NCBI RefSeq assembly: GCF_018155095.1
Contig: NZ_NAAI01000004.1
Location: forward strand, 1 to 64,000
DNA from: Bartonella queenslandensis
GTDB taxonomy: Bacteria; Pseudomonadota; Alphaproteobacteria; Rhizobiales; Rhizobiaceae
Reading direction: 5' to 3'
Length of the DNA stretch: 64,000 nucleotides
In this document: in pieces, positions 10,541 to 19,298 of the stretch
Layout of the letters: the number at the start of each line of letters is the position of its first letter
Position numbering within the stretch: the first letter of the stretch is position 1
The notes under the pieces: generated by a model
The model's database searches: none
What the model was told of the DNA's origin: nothing
What the model saw: the letters and a program-made list of their open reading frames with translations, nothing else
Made by a program: the position numbers and the translations under genes

Positions 10541-13264
10541 TCAACCCAACCGCTCTAAAGCGATAGATATCTTTTTTTGCGCAGAACGCAGTTCTACAAC
10601 CCTATTTTGTTCACTTTCAACAATTTCTGCTTTTGCATTTGCTATAAATTTCGGATTATTCAACTTAAGCGATATTTTTTCAATATCTTGTTCAATTTTA
10701 CGGACCTCCTTCTTCAAACGAACACGTTCAGCTTCCAAATCAATTAACTGTCCCAATGGCAAACAAAAAACAGCCTCTCCTAAAATCATTTGTGCCGATA
10801 TTTCTGGAACTTTATCAGAGAAATGAATGACTTCAATACGTGCTAACTTTTTAAGAAGTGCATCATAACGCTGTAGACGCTCTCGCGTTATTTTCCCTCC
10901 TTCGACAACGACAAGAGGCGCTCGTGTAGCTGCTGGAACATTCATTTCAAAACGTACAGACCGGATCCCTGTGACCACATCAATAAGCCAATTAATATCA
11001 GCAGCAGCCTCTTCATCTATCAACGTTTCTTCTGGCCATTTTGTCAATGCAAGCAAATCCTCACGCTTGATCTCTTGCGTTTCTGTAAGAGACCACAACT
11101 CTTCTGTCATGTGAGGCATAAAGGGATGAAGAAGTTTATAAACTTCATCTAAAACCCAAGCAGTACAAGCTTGAGCCTCACTTTTAGCATCTTCATTTTC
11201 ACCCTGAAAAAGTGGTTTGAGAAGCTCCAAATACCAATCACAGAATGTATTCCAAATGAAACGATAAAGTGTGGCTGCAGACTCATTAAACTTATAATGC
11301 TCAATACCGGCCGTCACTGCTGAAATCGTTTTAGAGAGCTCTGTTAAAATCCAACGATTAAGTGCCAGCTTTGCTTTTCCTGGCTTAAAAGTCGGATCAT
11401 GCTTCACACCATTCATCTGTGCAAAGCGAGTAGCATTCCACAATTTTGTAGCAAAATTACGATAACCAGCAATGCGAGAAGTATCAAGTTTTACATCACG
11501 ACCTTGCGCTGCCATAATAGCCAAAGTAAAACGAAGAGCATCAGCGCTATATTGATCAATAAGCTCTAAGGGATCAATAATATTTCCCTTTGATTTTGAC
11601 ATCTTTGCACCCTTTTGATCTCGCACAAGAGCGTGCACATAGACCGTTGGGAAAGGAACTTCACCCATAAAATGAAGTCCCATCATCATCATACGAGCAA
11701 CCCAGAAAAAAATAATATCAAATCCTGTCACGGATAAAGATGTTGGATAAAAAGTAGATAATTCAGTTGTTTTATCTGGCCATCCTAATGTTGAGAAAGG
11801 CCAAAGAGCTGATGAAAACCAAGTATCTAAGACATCCGGATCACGGATTAATTCAACCACCTCACCATAATGAGCAAAAGCCGAAGCTAAAGCCTCTTTT
11901 TCACTTTTTTCAACAAAAACTGTTCCGTCAGGACCATACCAAGCAGGAATCTGATGTCCCCACCATAATTGGCGAGAAATACACCAAGGCTGAATATTTT
12001 GCATCCAATTGAAGTAAGTCTTTTTCCAGTTATCAGGAACAAACTGCATTTTTCCTTGTTGAACAGCTTCTATCGCTGGCTTTGCTAATTCAGCAGCATG
12101 AACATACCACTGATCTGTCAAAAAAGGTTCAATAGGCACACCACTGCGATCACCATGAGGAACCATGTGAGCATGATCATCAACAGAAGCTAGATACCCT
12201 TGTTCTTCCATCAAAGAAATAATCTTCTGGCGCGCAACAAAACGATCCGCTTTATCAAGATTTTCTACTAACATTTTTAATTCATCTGATAAAACCAAAC
12301 CATCAAAAAACGCTTCATTTTCACAGAGATAGATCTCGGCTTTTGAAGTAAAAATATTGATTAAGCGTAAACCATTACGCTGCCCTACTTCAAAATCATT
12401 AAAGTCATGGGCTGGTGTGATTTTTACAGCACCACTTCCAGCTTCAGGATCAGCATGCGTATCACCAACAATCAACAACCGACGACCAACAAGGGGTAAA
12501 AGAGCATTTTTACCTATAAGATGTTTATAACGTTCATCTTCAGGATTAACAGCAATTCCTGTATCTCCAAGCATTGTTTCTGGTCGTGTTGTCGCCACTG
12601 TTATAAAAGTTGTTGCATCATTTGGGTCAAAAATTTTACCCTCAAGTGGATACCTAAAGTGCCACAAATGTCCTTGAACTTCTTTTTGCTCAACTTCAAG
12701 ATCCGAAATAGCCGTCAACAATTTAGGATCCCAATTGACGAGACGCTTATCTCTATATATCAATCCTTGTTTATAAAGCGTAACAAAGACTTCACGGACA
12801 GCCTGCGACAAGCCCTCATCCATTGTAAACCGCTCGCGCGACCAATCACATGAAACGCCAAGGCGACGCAACTGGTTCGCAATAATGCCTCCCGTTTCAT
12901 GACGCCATTCCCAAATACGCTCAATAAACTTTTCTCTCCCCATTTCTTGACGTGTTGGCTCTTGGCGTTCTGCAAGTTGACGCTCTACAACCATTTGTGT
13001 AGCAATCCCAGCATGATCCATACCAGGCTGCCACAACACATTTTTGCCACGCATCCGCTGAAATCTAACCATTATATCTTGAATGGTCGTATTGAGCGCA
13101 TGCCCCATATGAAGTGAGCCTGTAACATTAGGAGGTGGAAGCATGACACAAAAAGGTTCTGCACCACTTTTAGAACCCGCTCCCATTTTAAAAGCCCCAC
13201 GAGTCTCCCATTTCTTTGCAATTCGTTGCTCTATGGAAGCAGCATCATAGTTTTTTTCTAACAT
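10541..13264 (-). CDS. valS: Valyl-tRNA synthetase
   Basis: Class I synthetase that charges tRNA-Val, with an editing domain against threonine. The HIGH-type motif PPPNVTGSLHMGHAL lies near the N-terminus and the KMSKS loop MSKSKGN in the middle. The anticodon-binding part follows, and a C-terminal arginine/leucine-rich coiled coil (LEAERVRLKKEVRK...) closes the protein. Starting at ATG 13264 gives 907 aa, normal for alphaproteobacteria. An ATG three codons upstream and further upstream starts are open but less typical. It is followed upstream by popZ in the same direction. Confidence 0.96.
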   Translation of the reverse strand: MLEKNYDAASIEQRIAKKWETRGAFKMGAGSKSGAEPFCVMLPPPNVTGSLHMGHALNTTIQDIMVRFQRMRGKNVLWQPGMDHAGIATQMVVERQLAERQEPTRQEMGREKFIERIWEWRHETGGIIANQLRRLGVSCDWSRERFTMDEGLSQAVREVFVTLYKQGLIYRDKRLVNWDPKLLTAISDLEVEQKEVQGHLWHFRYPLEGKIFDPNDATTFITVATTRPETMLGDTGIAVNPEDERYKHLIGKNALLPLVGRRLLIVGDTHADPEAGSGAVKITPAHDFNDFEVGQRNGLRLINIFTSKAEIYLCENEAFFDGLVLSDELKMLVENLDKADRFVARQKIISLMEEQGYLASVDDHAHMVPHGDRSGVPIEPFLTDQWYVHAAELAKPAIEAVQQGKMQFVPDNWKKTYFNWMQNIQPWCISRQLWWGHQIPAWYGPDGTVFVEKSEKEALASAFAHYGEVVELIRDPDVLDTWFSSALWPFSTLGWPDKTTELSTFYPTSLSVTGFDIIFFWVARMMMMGLHFMGEVPFPTVYVHALVRDQKGAKMSKSKGNIIDPLELIDQYSADALRFTLAIMAAQGRDVKLDTSRIAGYRNFATKLWNATRFAQMNGVKHDPTFKPGKAKLALNRWILTELSKTISAVTAGIEHYKFNESAATLYRFIWNTFCDWYLELLKPLFQGENEDAKSEAQACTAWVLDEVYKLLHPFMPHMTEELWSLTETQEIKREDLLALTKWPEETLIDEEAAADINWLIDVVTGIRSVRFEMNVPAATRAPLVVVEGGKITRERLQRYDALLKKLARIEVIHFSDKVPEISAQMILGEAVFCLPLGQLIDLEAERVRLKKEVRKIEQDIEKISLKLNNPKFIANAKAEIVESEQNRVVELRSAQKKISIALERLG

Positions 13265-13406
13265 TCTATCCATCCATAACGCCGCTGAAAAACACAATAA
13301 CAATATATAACCAAAACACGATCAGAATCCCGCAAACCTCATCTACTCATTCGAGAGACCGCAAAACCTCAAATAAACTTCTCAAAAATGAAAAATATGA
13401 AAATAA

Positions 13407-13973
13407 TTAAGATGATTTTTTAATCGCCTTCACAATCTCTTCACGTAAAATATCTTCCAGCAAACCAGGCAATTTAGACTGCAGCCATTCTGCTATAGCT
13501 GGACGCAACACATCCTTTGCAATCTTTTCTGCGGAAGCAACGCAATATGCAGACAACTCCACAGGACCAGTTCCTCCAGCTTCTGACTGTGATTTCCTGC
13601 TCTCATCTTCATATTCTCTCACTTTATAAACAGAATTCCGTTCTTCAGAAGAAAACTTCATCTTTTGCACATCCACACCAACTGTATCATTTTCTACCTG
13701 TGCATTCTCTTTTTCTTGCGCATTCCTTCCCCCTTGATTTTCAGTAGAAAGCCCAATACGATCAGCTAAAGCCTTCATAGCATCATCAACCGATAGGGTT
13801 GTATCATAAACACCTTCTGACGCAGCTTCTGAGCGATCTTCTGAAGCATTTACTGTGATATCTTCATTTAAAAAGTGATCAGGTTGGACTGCATTTTCTT
13901 CGATTATCTCACGAATAGATGTCAAAATCTCATCCATACTTGGCTCACGTAACACGCTTGAACTCTGTACCAT
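13407..13973 (-). CDS. popZ: Polar organising protein PopZ (DUF2497 family)
   Basis: A 188-aa protein with the two conserved ends of the PopZ family. The N-terminal helix EPSMDEILTSIREIIEE recruits partner proteins; the C-terminal helices around LRPAIAEWLQSKLPGLLEDI drive oligomerisation. The middle is acidic and low in order. PopZ forms a network at the cell pole that anchors the chromosome origin in Caulobacter and marks the growing pole in other alphaproteobacteria. It lies between valS and tolC, the usual place in Rhizobiales. Confidence 0.88.
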   Translation of the reverse strand: MVQSSSVLREPSMDEILTSIREIIEENAVQPDHFLNEDITVNASEDRSEAASEGVYDTTLSVDDAMKALADRIGLSTENQGGRNAQEKENAQVENDTVGVDVQKMKFSSEERNSVYKVREYEDESRKSQSEAGGTGPVELSAYCVASAEKIAKDVLRPAIAEWLQSKLPGLLEDILREEIVKAIKKSS

Positions 13974-14217
13974 ACTTTACAACCTCTCAAAGACGCAACA
14001 ACAAATAGAATCATATTTTCAGTGTATGCAAAAGAATCATAAGATCAACATGACTCTCATGATATTTTCAAATATGCTTGTTACAAAGAGGGCGCTACGC
14101 ACAACTTTCTGTACTTAAAAAGAACATCACCACTTTGTTTTTCAACATATCCAACAACTGATTAACTAATTTTGAAAAAACTAAAATGATTTGAGATCAA
14201 AGAGCTACTTTTATGCA

Positions 14218-15519
14218 TTATCGAATATATTGAATTGTTTTTAAGCCTAGATAATTTGCAGTCAATTTACCAATAGAAGATTGAACGCTATAGCTTGCCA
14301 CAACAGCATTACGCTCTGCCATTGCAAGCGCAATTTGAGCATTAATCAACTGAGTACGAGAATTTAAAACATCTAATGTTGTTGCTTGCCCTACACGATT
14401 TTCTTGAACACGACCTTTAAGAGCGATTTCAGCAGCACGCACACTTTCACGATAAGCAAGAACAGACGCGCGTGCACCTTCCAACTGAAACCAAGCAGAA
14501 GTAAGTGCTTGTCTCGTATTACTATGTGCCAAATCGAGTTGAAGTTGTGCCTGTCCAAACTGTTCCTTCGACTGACGAATCTGCGCAGACGCACGCCCCC
14601 CTTCAAAGATTGGAACACTCACGGACAATCCGATTGATTTAGAAACGCCATCCTCTCCCGCACCACTGTAAATTCGGTTATAAGATGCTGTTGCAGAAAA
14701 ATCAACTTTAGGGAGCAATGCTCCTTCTTTGGCCTTTACATTGTAACCACTCGCATTGACTAAATATTGAGCATAAAGGATTGCTGGATGCATCACAACA
14801 CTCATTTGGTAAGCCGTATCAAGGTTGATGGGAAGATCTGTAGCAACGGGAGGGCGTTTTAACTTTTCAGGATCAGAGCCAATAACTTGACGATATGCTG
14901 CTTCTGCTGCTTTTACATCAGCACGAGCAAGACTCAGCTCTGAAACGGCCACGGAACGTGCAGCTTGAGCTTGAGCAAGGTCAACACGCCCTCCCTCACC
15001 CACATCAAATTTTGCTTTATTGGAACGAACTTGCTCTTCAAGAGCTGCTAAATTTTCTCTCCGAAGATCAGCAACACGACGTGCCTGATAGACATTAGCA
15101 TAAGCCGTCACGGTCTCCAGAAACGTATTTTGTTCAGCATTACGAAGATACTCACGTTGCGCCTGCAGCTTAACTTGAGCTGAAGAAAATATATTTTGCG
15201 TGATAAAACCGTCAAACAATCTTTGATTTAATCTGATACCGATAGATCCAGAAGTGACATAAGGACCTGTAAAAGATTTACTCCGCCCATAACTCCCAAT
15301 CCCTTCAACTTGTGGTAATAACCCTGATCGCGCAATGACAACGTCATCACTGGCTATACGAACAGCCGCCCGTTCACTATTTAACTTAGCATTGTGTTGA
15401 TAAGCTTTAGAAAAAGCATCCATCAATGTTTCAGCACAAACAGCCCCTGATAAGAAAAGACTCAACACCAGCAAAAAGCACGCCTGAAACCTCTTGTTTA
15501 TTTTAAACGCAACATACAC
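14218..15519 (-). CDS. tolC: TolC-family outer membrane efflux/secretion channel
   Basis: Outer-membrane channel protein of type I secretion and drug efflux systems, about 433 aa. An export signal (KRFQACFLLVLSLFLSGAVCA) is followed by ETLMDAFSKAYQHNAKLNSE. Two repeats of helix-strand units follow, including SVGIxL-like SIGIRLNQRLFDG and its counterpart SIGLSVSVPIFEGG. No ATG exists near the 5' end. GTG at 15519, with TAGGG about nine bases upstream, is the preferred start, and a TTG at 15573 is the alternative. It lies 57 bp after pcm. Confidence 0.9.
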   Translation of the reverse strand: MYVAFKINKRFQACFLLVLSLFLSGAVCAETLMDAFSKAYQHNAKLNSERAAVRIASDDVVIARSGLLPQVEGIGSYGRSKSFTGPYVTSGSIGIRLNQRLFDGFITQNIFSSAQVKLQAQREYLRNAEQNTFLETVTAYANVYQARRVADLRRENLAALEEQVRSNKAKFDVGEGGRVDLAQAQAARSVAVSELSLARADVKAAEAAYRQVIGSDPEKLKRPPVATDLPINLDTAYQMSVVMHPAILYAQYLVNASGYNVKAKEGALLPKVDFSATASYNRIYSGAGEDGVSKSIGLSVSVPIFEGGRASAQIRQSKEQFGQAQLQLDLAHSNTRQALTSAWFQLEGARASVLAYRESVRAAEIALKGRVQENRVGQATTLDVLNSRTQLINAQIALAMAERNAVVASYSVQSSIGKLTANYLGLKTIQYIR

Positions 15520-15576
15520 AATAACAAACCCTAAATGAATAATAGAATTATCTTCTATTGATAAAACGAACAAACA

Positions 15577-16251
15577 CTAAAATACAAAATCAGCTTTTTT
15601 TAAAAAACAAGAAAGAGGCTTTACAGCAAGATTAAAAGCACGACGTGCTGAAATGATTCCATCTTCTTTGATGTAGATTCGTGCTACAGCTGCATTTCCA
15701 TACCCTTCAACGACAACAAGACGTCCACTATCCTTCATTTGATCAAAGATGCCTTGTGGAATAAAATCAACAGATCCCTCAATAAAAATCACATCATAAG
15801 GTCCCTCAACGGCATATCCCTCTTCTAATGGACCATGAATAACAACCACATTATCACATTGATTACGCTCTAAAGCGTCAAGAGCGTGTTCAAAAAGAGA
15901 CTTATTACTTTCCAACGCAATCACAGACCCCGCAAGCTTTGAAAGCAAGGCAGCACAATAACCGCTATTCGCACCAATATCTAAAACAACATCTGATGAT
16001 TTTACAGCAGCAAGCTGTAATAATTTTGCAAGAGATGCAGGCTTCATCAAATAGCGTGCAGAAACCTCATCTTGCACTGGAGATAAAACAATATCGGTAT
16101 CAAGATAGCTTAGTGTTTTCATATCTTCCGATACAAAATCTTCACGAGATATCGTTAAAAAAGCTTCAAGCACTGATAAATCCGTTACATCGACTGTACG
16201 AATTTGATTGTCAACCATTTTGCGACGAAGCTCAGCAAAATCTGCAACCAT
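15577..16251 (-). CDS. pcm: Protein-L-isoaspartate O-methyltransferase
   Basis: SAM-dependent methyltransferase of the PCMT family that starts repair of damaged aspartyl residues. The 224-aa protein has RRKMVDNQIRT at the N-terminus, the SAM-binding motif VVLDIGANSGYCAALLSK, and DVIFIEGSVDFIP. In many Rhizobiales such a gene sits directly before tolC. The N-terminal VDNQIRT is typical of this alphaproteobacterial branch, whose repair activity is less well proven than in E. coli. Confidence 0.88.
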   Translation of the reverse strand: MVADFAELRRKMVDNQIRTVDVTDLSVLEAFLTISREDFVSEDMKTLSYLDTDIVLSPVQDEVSARYLMKPASLAKLLQLAAVKSSDVVLDIGANSGYCAALLSKLAGSVIALESNKSLFEHALDALERNQCDNVVVIHGPLEEGYAVEGPYDVIFIEGSVDFIPQGIFDQMKDSGRLVVVEGYGNAAVARIYIKEDGIISARRAFNLAVKPLSCFLKKADFVF

Positions 16252-16465
16252 AACGACTATTTTCTCCTAACCTACAAAAAACAAACAAAATAGCAACAAT
16301 GAAGGACTAAGATCTCTTAAACTATGGGTGTTACAAACAATACGACAGTCAGCAACTCAATTCTAACAGTACAGTCTCTCACACAAAATCGTCTTTACAA
16401 GCGTTAGAGGGGAATAATTTCTTTTCTTACACCTCCCCTAAAAGCCGTTTTGTTTAAAATCGGCT

Positions 16466-16539
16466 GGAGGCCTCGCCCGGAATCGAACCGGGATACAAGG
16501 ATTTGCAGTCCTCTGCGTAACCATTCCGCCACAAGGCCT
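16466..16539 (-). tRNA. tRNA-Cys (GCA)
   Basis: Read on the minus strand, 74 nt with acceptor stem GGCCTTG/CGAGGCC, discriminator T, encoded CCA, anticodon loop CTGCAAA and T-loop GGTTCGATTCC. All four arms pair. It is convergent with nothing nearby and lies upstream of tRNA-Asn in opposite orientation. Confidence 0.96.
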
Positions 16540-16714
16540 CATCAACAAATATAAAGGTTTCAATAAGGGAAGGTAAAGCATCCGTCAAGGTGTAGAAACC
16601 TTCTCTTGCCTTTTTTCTTCTTATTATTATATTTTTTTTAAAAAAAGTAATTTTATCCTTTGCAAATCAGTATTGCTTTGCTATAGCCTCTTCAGCTAAG
16701 TTATTGAGCACCGT

Positions 16715-16789
16715 TCCCCGGTAGCTCAGCGGTAGAGCAACCGGCTGTTAACCGGTTGGTCGCTGGTTCGAATCCGGCCCGGGGAGCCA
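16715..16789 (+). tRNA. tRNA-Asn (GTT), prophage target gene
   Basis: 75 nt including CCA; acceptor TCCCCGG/CCGGGGA, discriminator G, anticodon loop CTGTTAA, T-loop GGTTCGAATCC. The gene is intact: the prophage begins at its 3' end and restores the sequence. The last bases are repeated exactly at 55176-55193. Confidence 0.97.
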
Positions 16790-16792
16790 CTT
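16775..16792 (+). repeat. Left attachment site (attL) in tRNA-Asn
   Basis: The 18-bp sequence CGGCCCGGGGAGCCACTT covers the T-arm/acceptor end of tRNA-Asn plus two downstream bases and is found again, without mismatch, at 55176-55193. The second copy is not part of a tRNA and lies 92 bp after the integrase stop, which marks the pair as att core sites. Confidence 0.9.
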
Positions 16793-16889
16793 CTTTTTTT
16801 ATTGAGCATAACTTATTAATTTTAAATATCTTTTTTAAGGTACGGGGTGTGTAGATAAAAGTACGGGAATAGGGTTTTCTAATATTCTT

Positions 16890-17258
16890 CTACAAAGCGC
16901 CTCTTTTTTTGCCAACTTTCTCAAGAAGGTCTTTTAATTCTGCTACATCTTGTTGTGAAAAATTCTCTAAGTTTCTAACGAACATGCCAATAATTTCACA
17001 ACGAAATGGGTCTGAAGATTTGATTGTAAAACTCTTGCGACATGCATAGGCTTCTTTTCTTAAGAGAGAAGCCTTCTCTTGATCTAAACCGTACAGCTCT
17101 ATAATCTTGTCTTCCATACCAATGGGTACGGATTTTTTGCCAATCTCAACTGAAGATAAAAATGCTACAGATATACCTAATTTATCAGCCATATCTAAGA
17201 GTCGTTCAAAATGATCGACGCGAATTTTGCGTAAAATTTTACCAAAAGATGTAAGCAT
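16890..17258 (-). CDS. Helix-turn-helix (XRE-like) regulator at the left prophage end
   Basis: A 122-aa protein with an N-terminal helix-turn-helix of the XRE type (FGKILRKIRVDHFERLLDMADKLGIS then VAFLSSVEIGKKSVP). Its C-terminal half is lysine-rich and helical. It lies just inside attL and is transcribed toward it, away from the immunity region, so it is probably an accessory (lysogenic) regulator rather than the main repressor. Its target is unknown. Confidence 0.65.
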   Translation of the reverse strand: MLTSFGKILRKIRVDHFERLLDMADKLGISVAFLSSVEIGKKSVPIGMEDKIIELYGLDQEKASLLRKEAYACRKSFTIKSSDPFRCEIIGMFVRNLENFSQQDVAELKDLLEKVGKKRGAL

Positions 17259-17376
17259 CTAGAAAGTCCTGTTAGAAGAAGAAATATTTCCTCTGATTCT
17301 AACAAATCTTTTTCAAACTTTCCTCAATTATTGCTAATGCGAATCAGAATTTTTTTGAGAATTCACTATCAATTTC

Positions 17377-17646
17377 TTACTTAAATAAATCTGAATGCGT
17401 ACCTGTCCTATCAAAATGGACTCGCTCTTCATCAACTATATAAATTAATAACCAATCTGCCTCTATATGAAGATCTCGACGAGGCTTCCAATTGCCTTGT
17501 AATGCGTGATCATTTAAAATAGCAGGCAATTGCTGCTTATGAATTAGAAGTTGCATAACTTCTGTAAGCTTTCGCATATCTTTCCCACGTTTTTTTGCCC
17601 GTTTTACATCTCTTTTAAACTTTCCTGAATAACTCACTGAACGCAT
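17377..17646 (-). CDS. YafQ/RelE-type mRNA interferase toxin
   Basis: An 89-aa basic protein with the YafQ pattern: SGKFKRDVKRAKKRGKD at the N-terminus, LPAILNDHALQGNWKPRRDLHIEADWLLIY in the middle and RTGTHSDLF at the C-terminus. The His and Asp residues used for ribosome-dependent mRNA cutting in E. coli YafQ appear to be in place. It follows its antitoxin with a 2-bp gap, the usual order. Expected to be neutralised by the partner. Confidence 0.85.
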   Translation of the reverse strand: MRSVSYSGKFKRDVKRAKKRGKDMRKLTEVMQLLIHKQQLPAILNDHALQGNWKPRRDLHIEADWLLIYIVDEERVHFDRTGTHSDLFK

Positions 17647-17648
17647 AA

Positions 17649-17894
17649 TTAGATGTCCAGTTGCTTCATCAAATCAGCAATATTTTTAGCATAAAAAACA
17701 TCTTCATTTCTGTCGGTTTTATGAAAAGTTTCAAGCGTTTCCTTATTAGGTATTTTATTATTTTCAACGTAAATACGAATAAGATCACGTAAAATTTGAG
17801 ATGCTGGACGGTGTTTTCTTTCAGCTATAGCCATAAATGCGTTTTTTAGATTTATATCTACTTTAGCTGCTATAAGTTCACTTTTTATACTCAT
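17649..17894 (-). CDS. DinJ/RelB-type antitoxin
   Basis: An 81-aa protein with a ribbon-helix-helix N-terminus (AAKVDINLKNAFMAIAERKHRPASQILRDLIRIYV, given in pieces: VDINLK strand, then two helices) and an acidic C-terminal tail ending NIADLMKQLDI that would wrap the toxin. It precedes the YafQ-like toxin, and two palindromes lie directly upstream. DinJ-type proteins bind such sites to repress their own operon. Confidence 0.82.
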   Translation of the reverse strand: MSIKSELIAAKVDINLKNAFMAIAERKHRPASQILRDLIRIYVENNKIPNKETLETFHKTDRNEDVFYAKNIADLMKQLDI

Positions 17895-17922
17895 AATATT
17901 TCCTCTTTAAAATTTTAATGAT

Positions 17923-17957
17923 TATACATTGTATAACATAGTTAAACATAGTTTAAC
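17923..17957. promoter_or_regulatory. Paired palindromes upstream of the DinJ/YafQ-like operon
   Basis: Two perfect palindromes lie 29-63 bp upstream of the antitoxin start: TATACATTGTATA (17923-17935) and GTTAAACATAGTTTAAC (17941-17957). Spacing and position fit operators for an autoregulating ribbon-helix-helix antitoxin. Confidence 0.6.
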
Positions 17958-17996
17958 TTATAATTAATATCAATCTCTTTTTTACAGAAGAAATAT

Positions 17997-18215
17997 CTAA
18001 CTTTTCGTCATCCATTTTTTAAAGTGTGAGAAGCTATTCTCTAGCGCGTCTATAAAACGAAAGAAATCGATAACAAACATAAAGACAAAGAAGGCAATCC
18101 ACTTCATGATGCGTGACATCATCTTTAAGCCTTGGTAGGTTTCTATCATCTCATGAAGAAGCCGTTGTTCTGTCTCTGAGAGTTCTTGTTTCTTCTTATT
18201 TCCCTTGCTACTCAT
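17997..18215 (-). CDS. Small one-span membrane protein of the lysis cassette (holin candidate)
   Basis: A 72-aa protein with a charged N-terminus (SSKGNKKKQELSETEQRLLHE), one hydrophobic segment (residues about 37-54, WIAFFVFMFVIDFF) and a basic C-terminus. It overlaps the end of the outer spanin gene by 8 bp and is the last gene of the late operon. Position and topology fit a holin or holin regulator, but no family was recognised. GTG at 18227 is an alternative start. Confidence 0.55.
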   Translation of the reverse strand: MSSKGNKKKQELSETEQRLLHEMIETYQGLKMMSRIMKWIAFFVFMFVIDFFRFIDALENSFSHFKKWMTKS

Positions 18216-18411
18216 TTTGCCAACCACATAAGCGTGCTCCCTGTTGATTATGTTTCAATATATCTCTTGCTAGGTTGGAACTGATGGTATTGACATCTTG
18301 CTTGTCTAAATAAATGGGCAACCAACCAACACAAGAAACTGTCCTATTTGCCCCGCATCCAACGAGACAAAGCAGAGCGCACACCAGCATCAGTTTTTTG
18401 ATTAACTTCAT
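18208..18411 (-). CDS. Outer-membrane spanin lipoprotein (Rz1-like)
   Basis: A 67-aa protein with a lipoprotein signal ending in LVGC (Cys19), then a short periplasmic part with CVGWLPIYLDKQDVNTIS, then ARDILKHNQQGARLCGW. ATG 18411 is chosen because GAGG stands in front of it. Its first 68 bp overlap the 3' end of the inner spanin in another frame, the classic Rz/Rz1 nesting. Together the two are expected to fuse inner and outer membranes at the end of lysis. Confidence 0.78.
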   Translation of the reverse strand: MKLIKKLMLVCALLCLVGCGANRTVSCVGWLPIYLDKQDVNTISSNLARDILKHNQQGARLCGWQNE

Positions 18412-18571
18412 TTTCCACCTCAAAACGGGTTGTTGCTGTCTTTAAAGCGCGCTCTGTTTGCTTTTGCTGCTCGCTTTTCTTGCCAAGATGAAAGGCTTTG
18501 GCTAATGCCATTAAAAAAACGGCTAAAGCCGCTAACAGAAGAGACAGATTTCTTTTGAACCCAAAAATCAT
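18344..18571 (-). CDS. Inner-membrane spanin (Rz-like)
   Basis: A 75-aa protein: short cytoplasmic MIFGFKRN, one membrane span (residues 9-26), then a helical, charged periplasmic region ending SALSRWMRGK. Its start overlaps the endolysin stop by 4 bp (ATGA) and its end overlaps the outer spanin gene. The overlapping reading frames, membrane topologies and place after the endolysin support the assignment; sequence identity to lambda Rz is not apparent. Confidence 0.75.
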   Translation of the reverse strand: MIFGFKRNLSLLLAALAVFLMALAKAFHLGKKSEQQKQTERALKTATTRFEVENEVNQKTDAGVRSALSRWMRGK

Positions 18572-19230
18572 AAGCGCTGTTCCCGAAAACGCTTGGCGAC
18601 AATCACCAGACCTGTACAAGCGGCTAAAACCATAATCCCTGCTAAAGCCCACTGAATCGGTCCATTGCCGACCAATAATCCTCCAAATCCTGAACAAGAC
18701 CCTATAATCGGCGCAAGTGCTTCTACCTTGAAAAGACCTCTCGCCTCTTTCGTTTCCACTCGTTGATAGTTTGAAGAAATATAAGACCCCTTTGCCCACA
18801 AACCAGCTTCTGCTGCTCGACGATTGGCTAAACCTTGAAGAGTCTTCCCACCAACCTTATTCCATTTCTGTAACTCTGTTGGAACCGCTTCATAATCCCC
18901 TTGATTAAGTTTTTTCAAAAGGCTCGACTTACAAAAGGCTGTTGTTCCTACATTATAACAAAACGACACCAATGCCGCGAATTGGCAATCTGTTAATGAA
19001 ACCGTCACCGCCTCCTCGACGGTTTTCTCAAATTGCTTTAAGTCCTCACAAAGGATTTCTTCTGCTCGCTCTTTCGTAATACGCATACCTTTTTTGACAA
19101 GCCGGTTACCAGCATTGCTGGTGTGACCATAACCAATGGTCCAGATACATGCCGTATCTTTATACGCTTCTAAACGTAATCCTTCCCATTGTTTGATAAG
19201 CTCTAAACCTTCTTGGCATATCTTTCTCAT
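18568..19230 (-). CDS. Endolysin, T4-type lysozyme (GH24) with C-terminal membrane segments
   Basis: A 220-aa muramidase with the E-x8-D-x5-T catalytic triad at Glu16, Asp25 and Thr31. GYGHT, SFCYNVG and LQGLANRRAAEAGLW are also present, typical of RrrD/P22-like lysozymes. After about residue 160 the protein continues with two hydrophobic segments (around IIGSCSGFGGLLVG and LAGIMVLAACTGLVIVA), which are absent from plain lysozymes and suggest membrane anchoring. Start 19230 has GGAGG 5 bp upstream; the ATG at 19242 lies in the preceding terminator's U-tract and is rejected. Confidence 0.9.
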   Translation of the reverse strand: MRKICQEGLELIKQWEGLRLEAYKDTACIWTIGYGHTSNAGNRLVKKGMRITKERAEEILCEDLKQFEKTVEEAVTVSLTDCQFAALVSFCYNVGTTAFCKSSLLKKLNQGDYEAVPTELQKWNKVGGKTLQGLANRRAAEAGLWAKGSYISSNYQRVETKEARGLFKVEALAPIIGSCSGFGGLLVGNGPIQWALAGIMVLAACTGLVIVAKRFREQRL

Positions 19231-19242
19231 TTCGTCCTCCAT

Positions 19243-19268
19243 AAAAAAAGCCCCACATCAGTGGGGCT
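19243..19268 (-). terminator. Rho-independent terminator between fibre and lysis genes
   Basis: On the minus strand AGCCCCAC (19261-19268 complement) and GTGGGGCT (19249-19256 complement) flank a 4-base loop and are followed by seven T. It should end or reduce late transcripts after the fibre gene, so lysis genes may depend on read-through or an unseen promoter. Confidence 0.85.
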
Positions 19269-19298
19269 GAATAAAATGATCTTCTAACCAGTCTAGCG

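Noticed and set aside
16890-17258. XRE-like gene near attL as the main immunity repressor
   Set aside because: It lacks a divergent early operon and has none of the repeated operators; the gene at 48337-48666 fits better.
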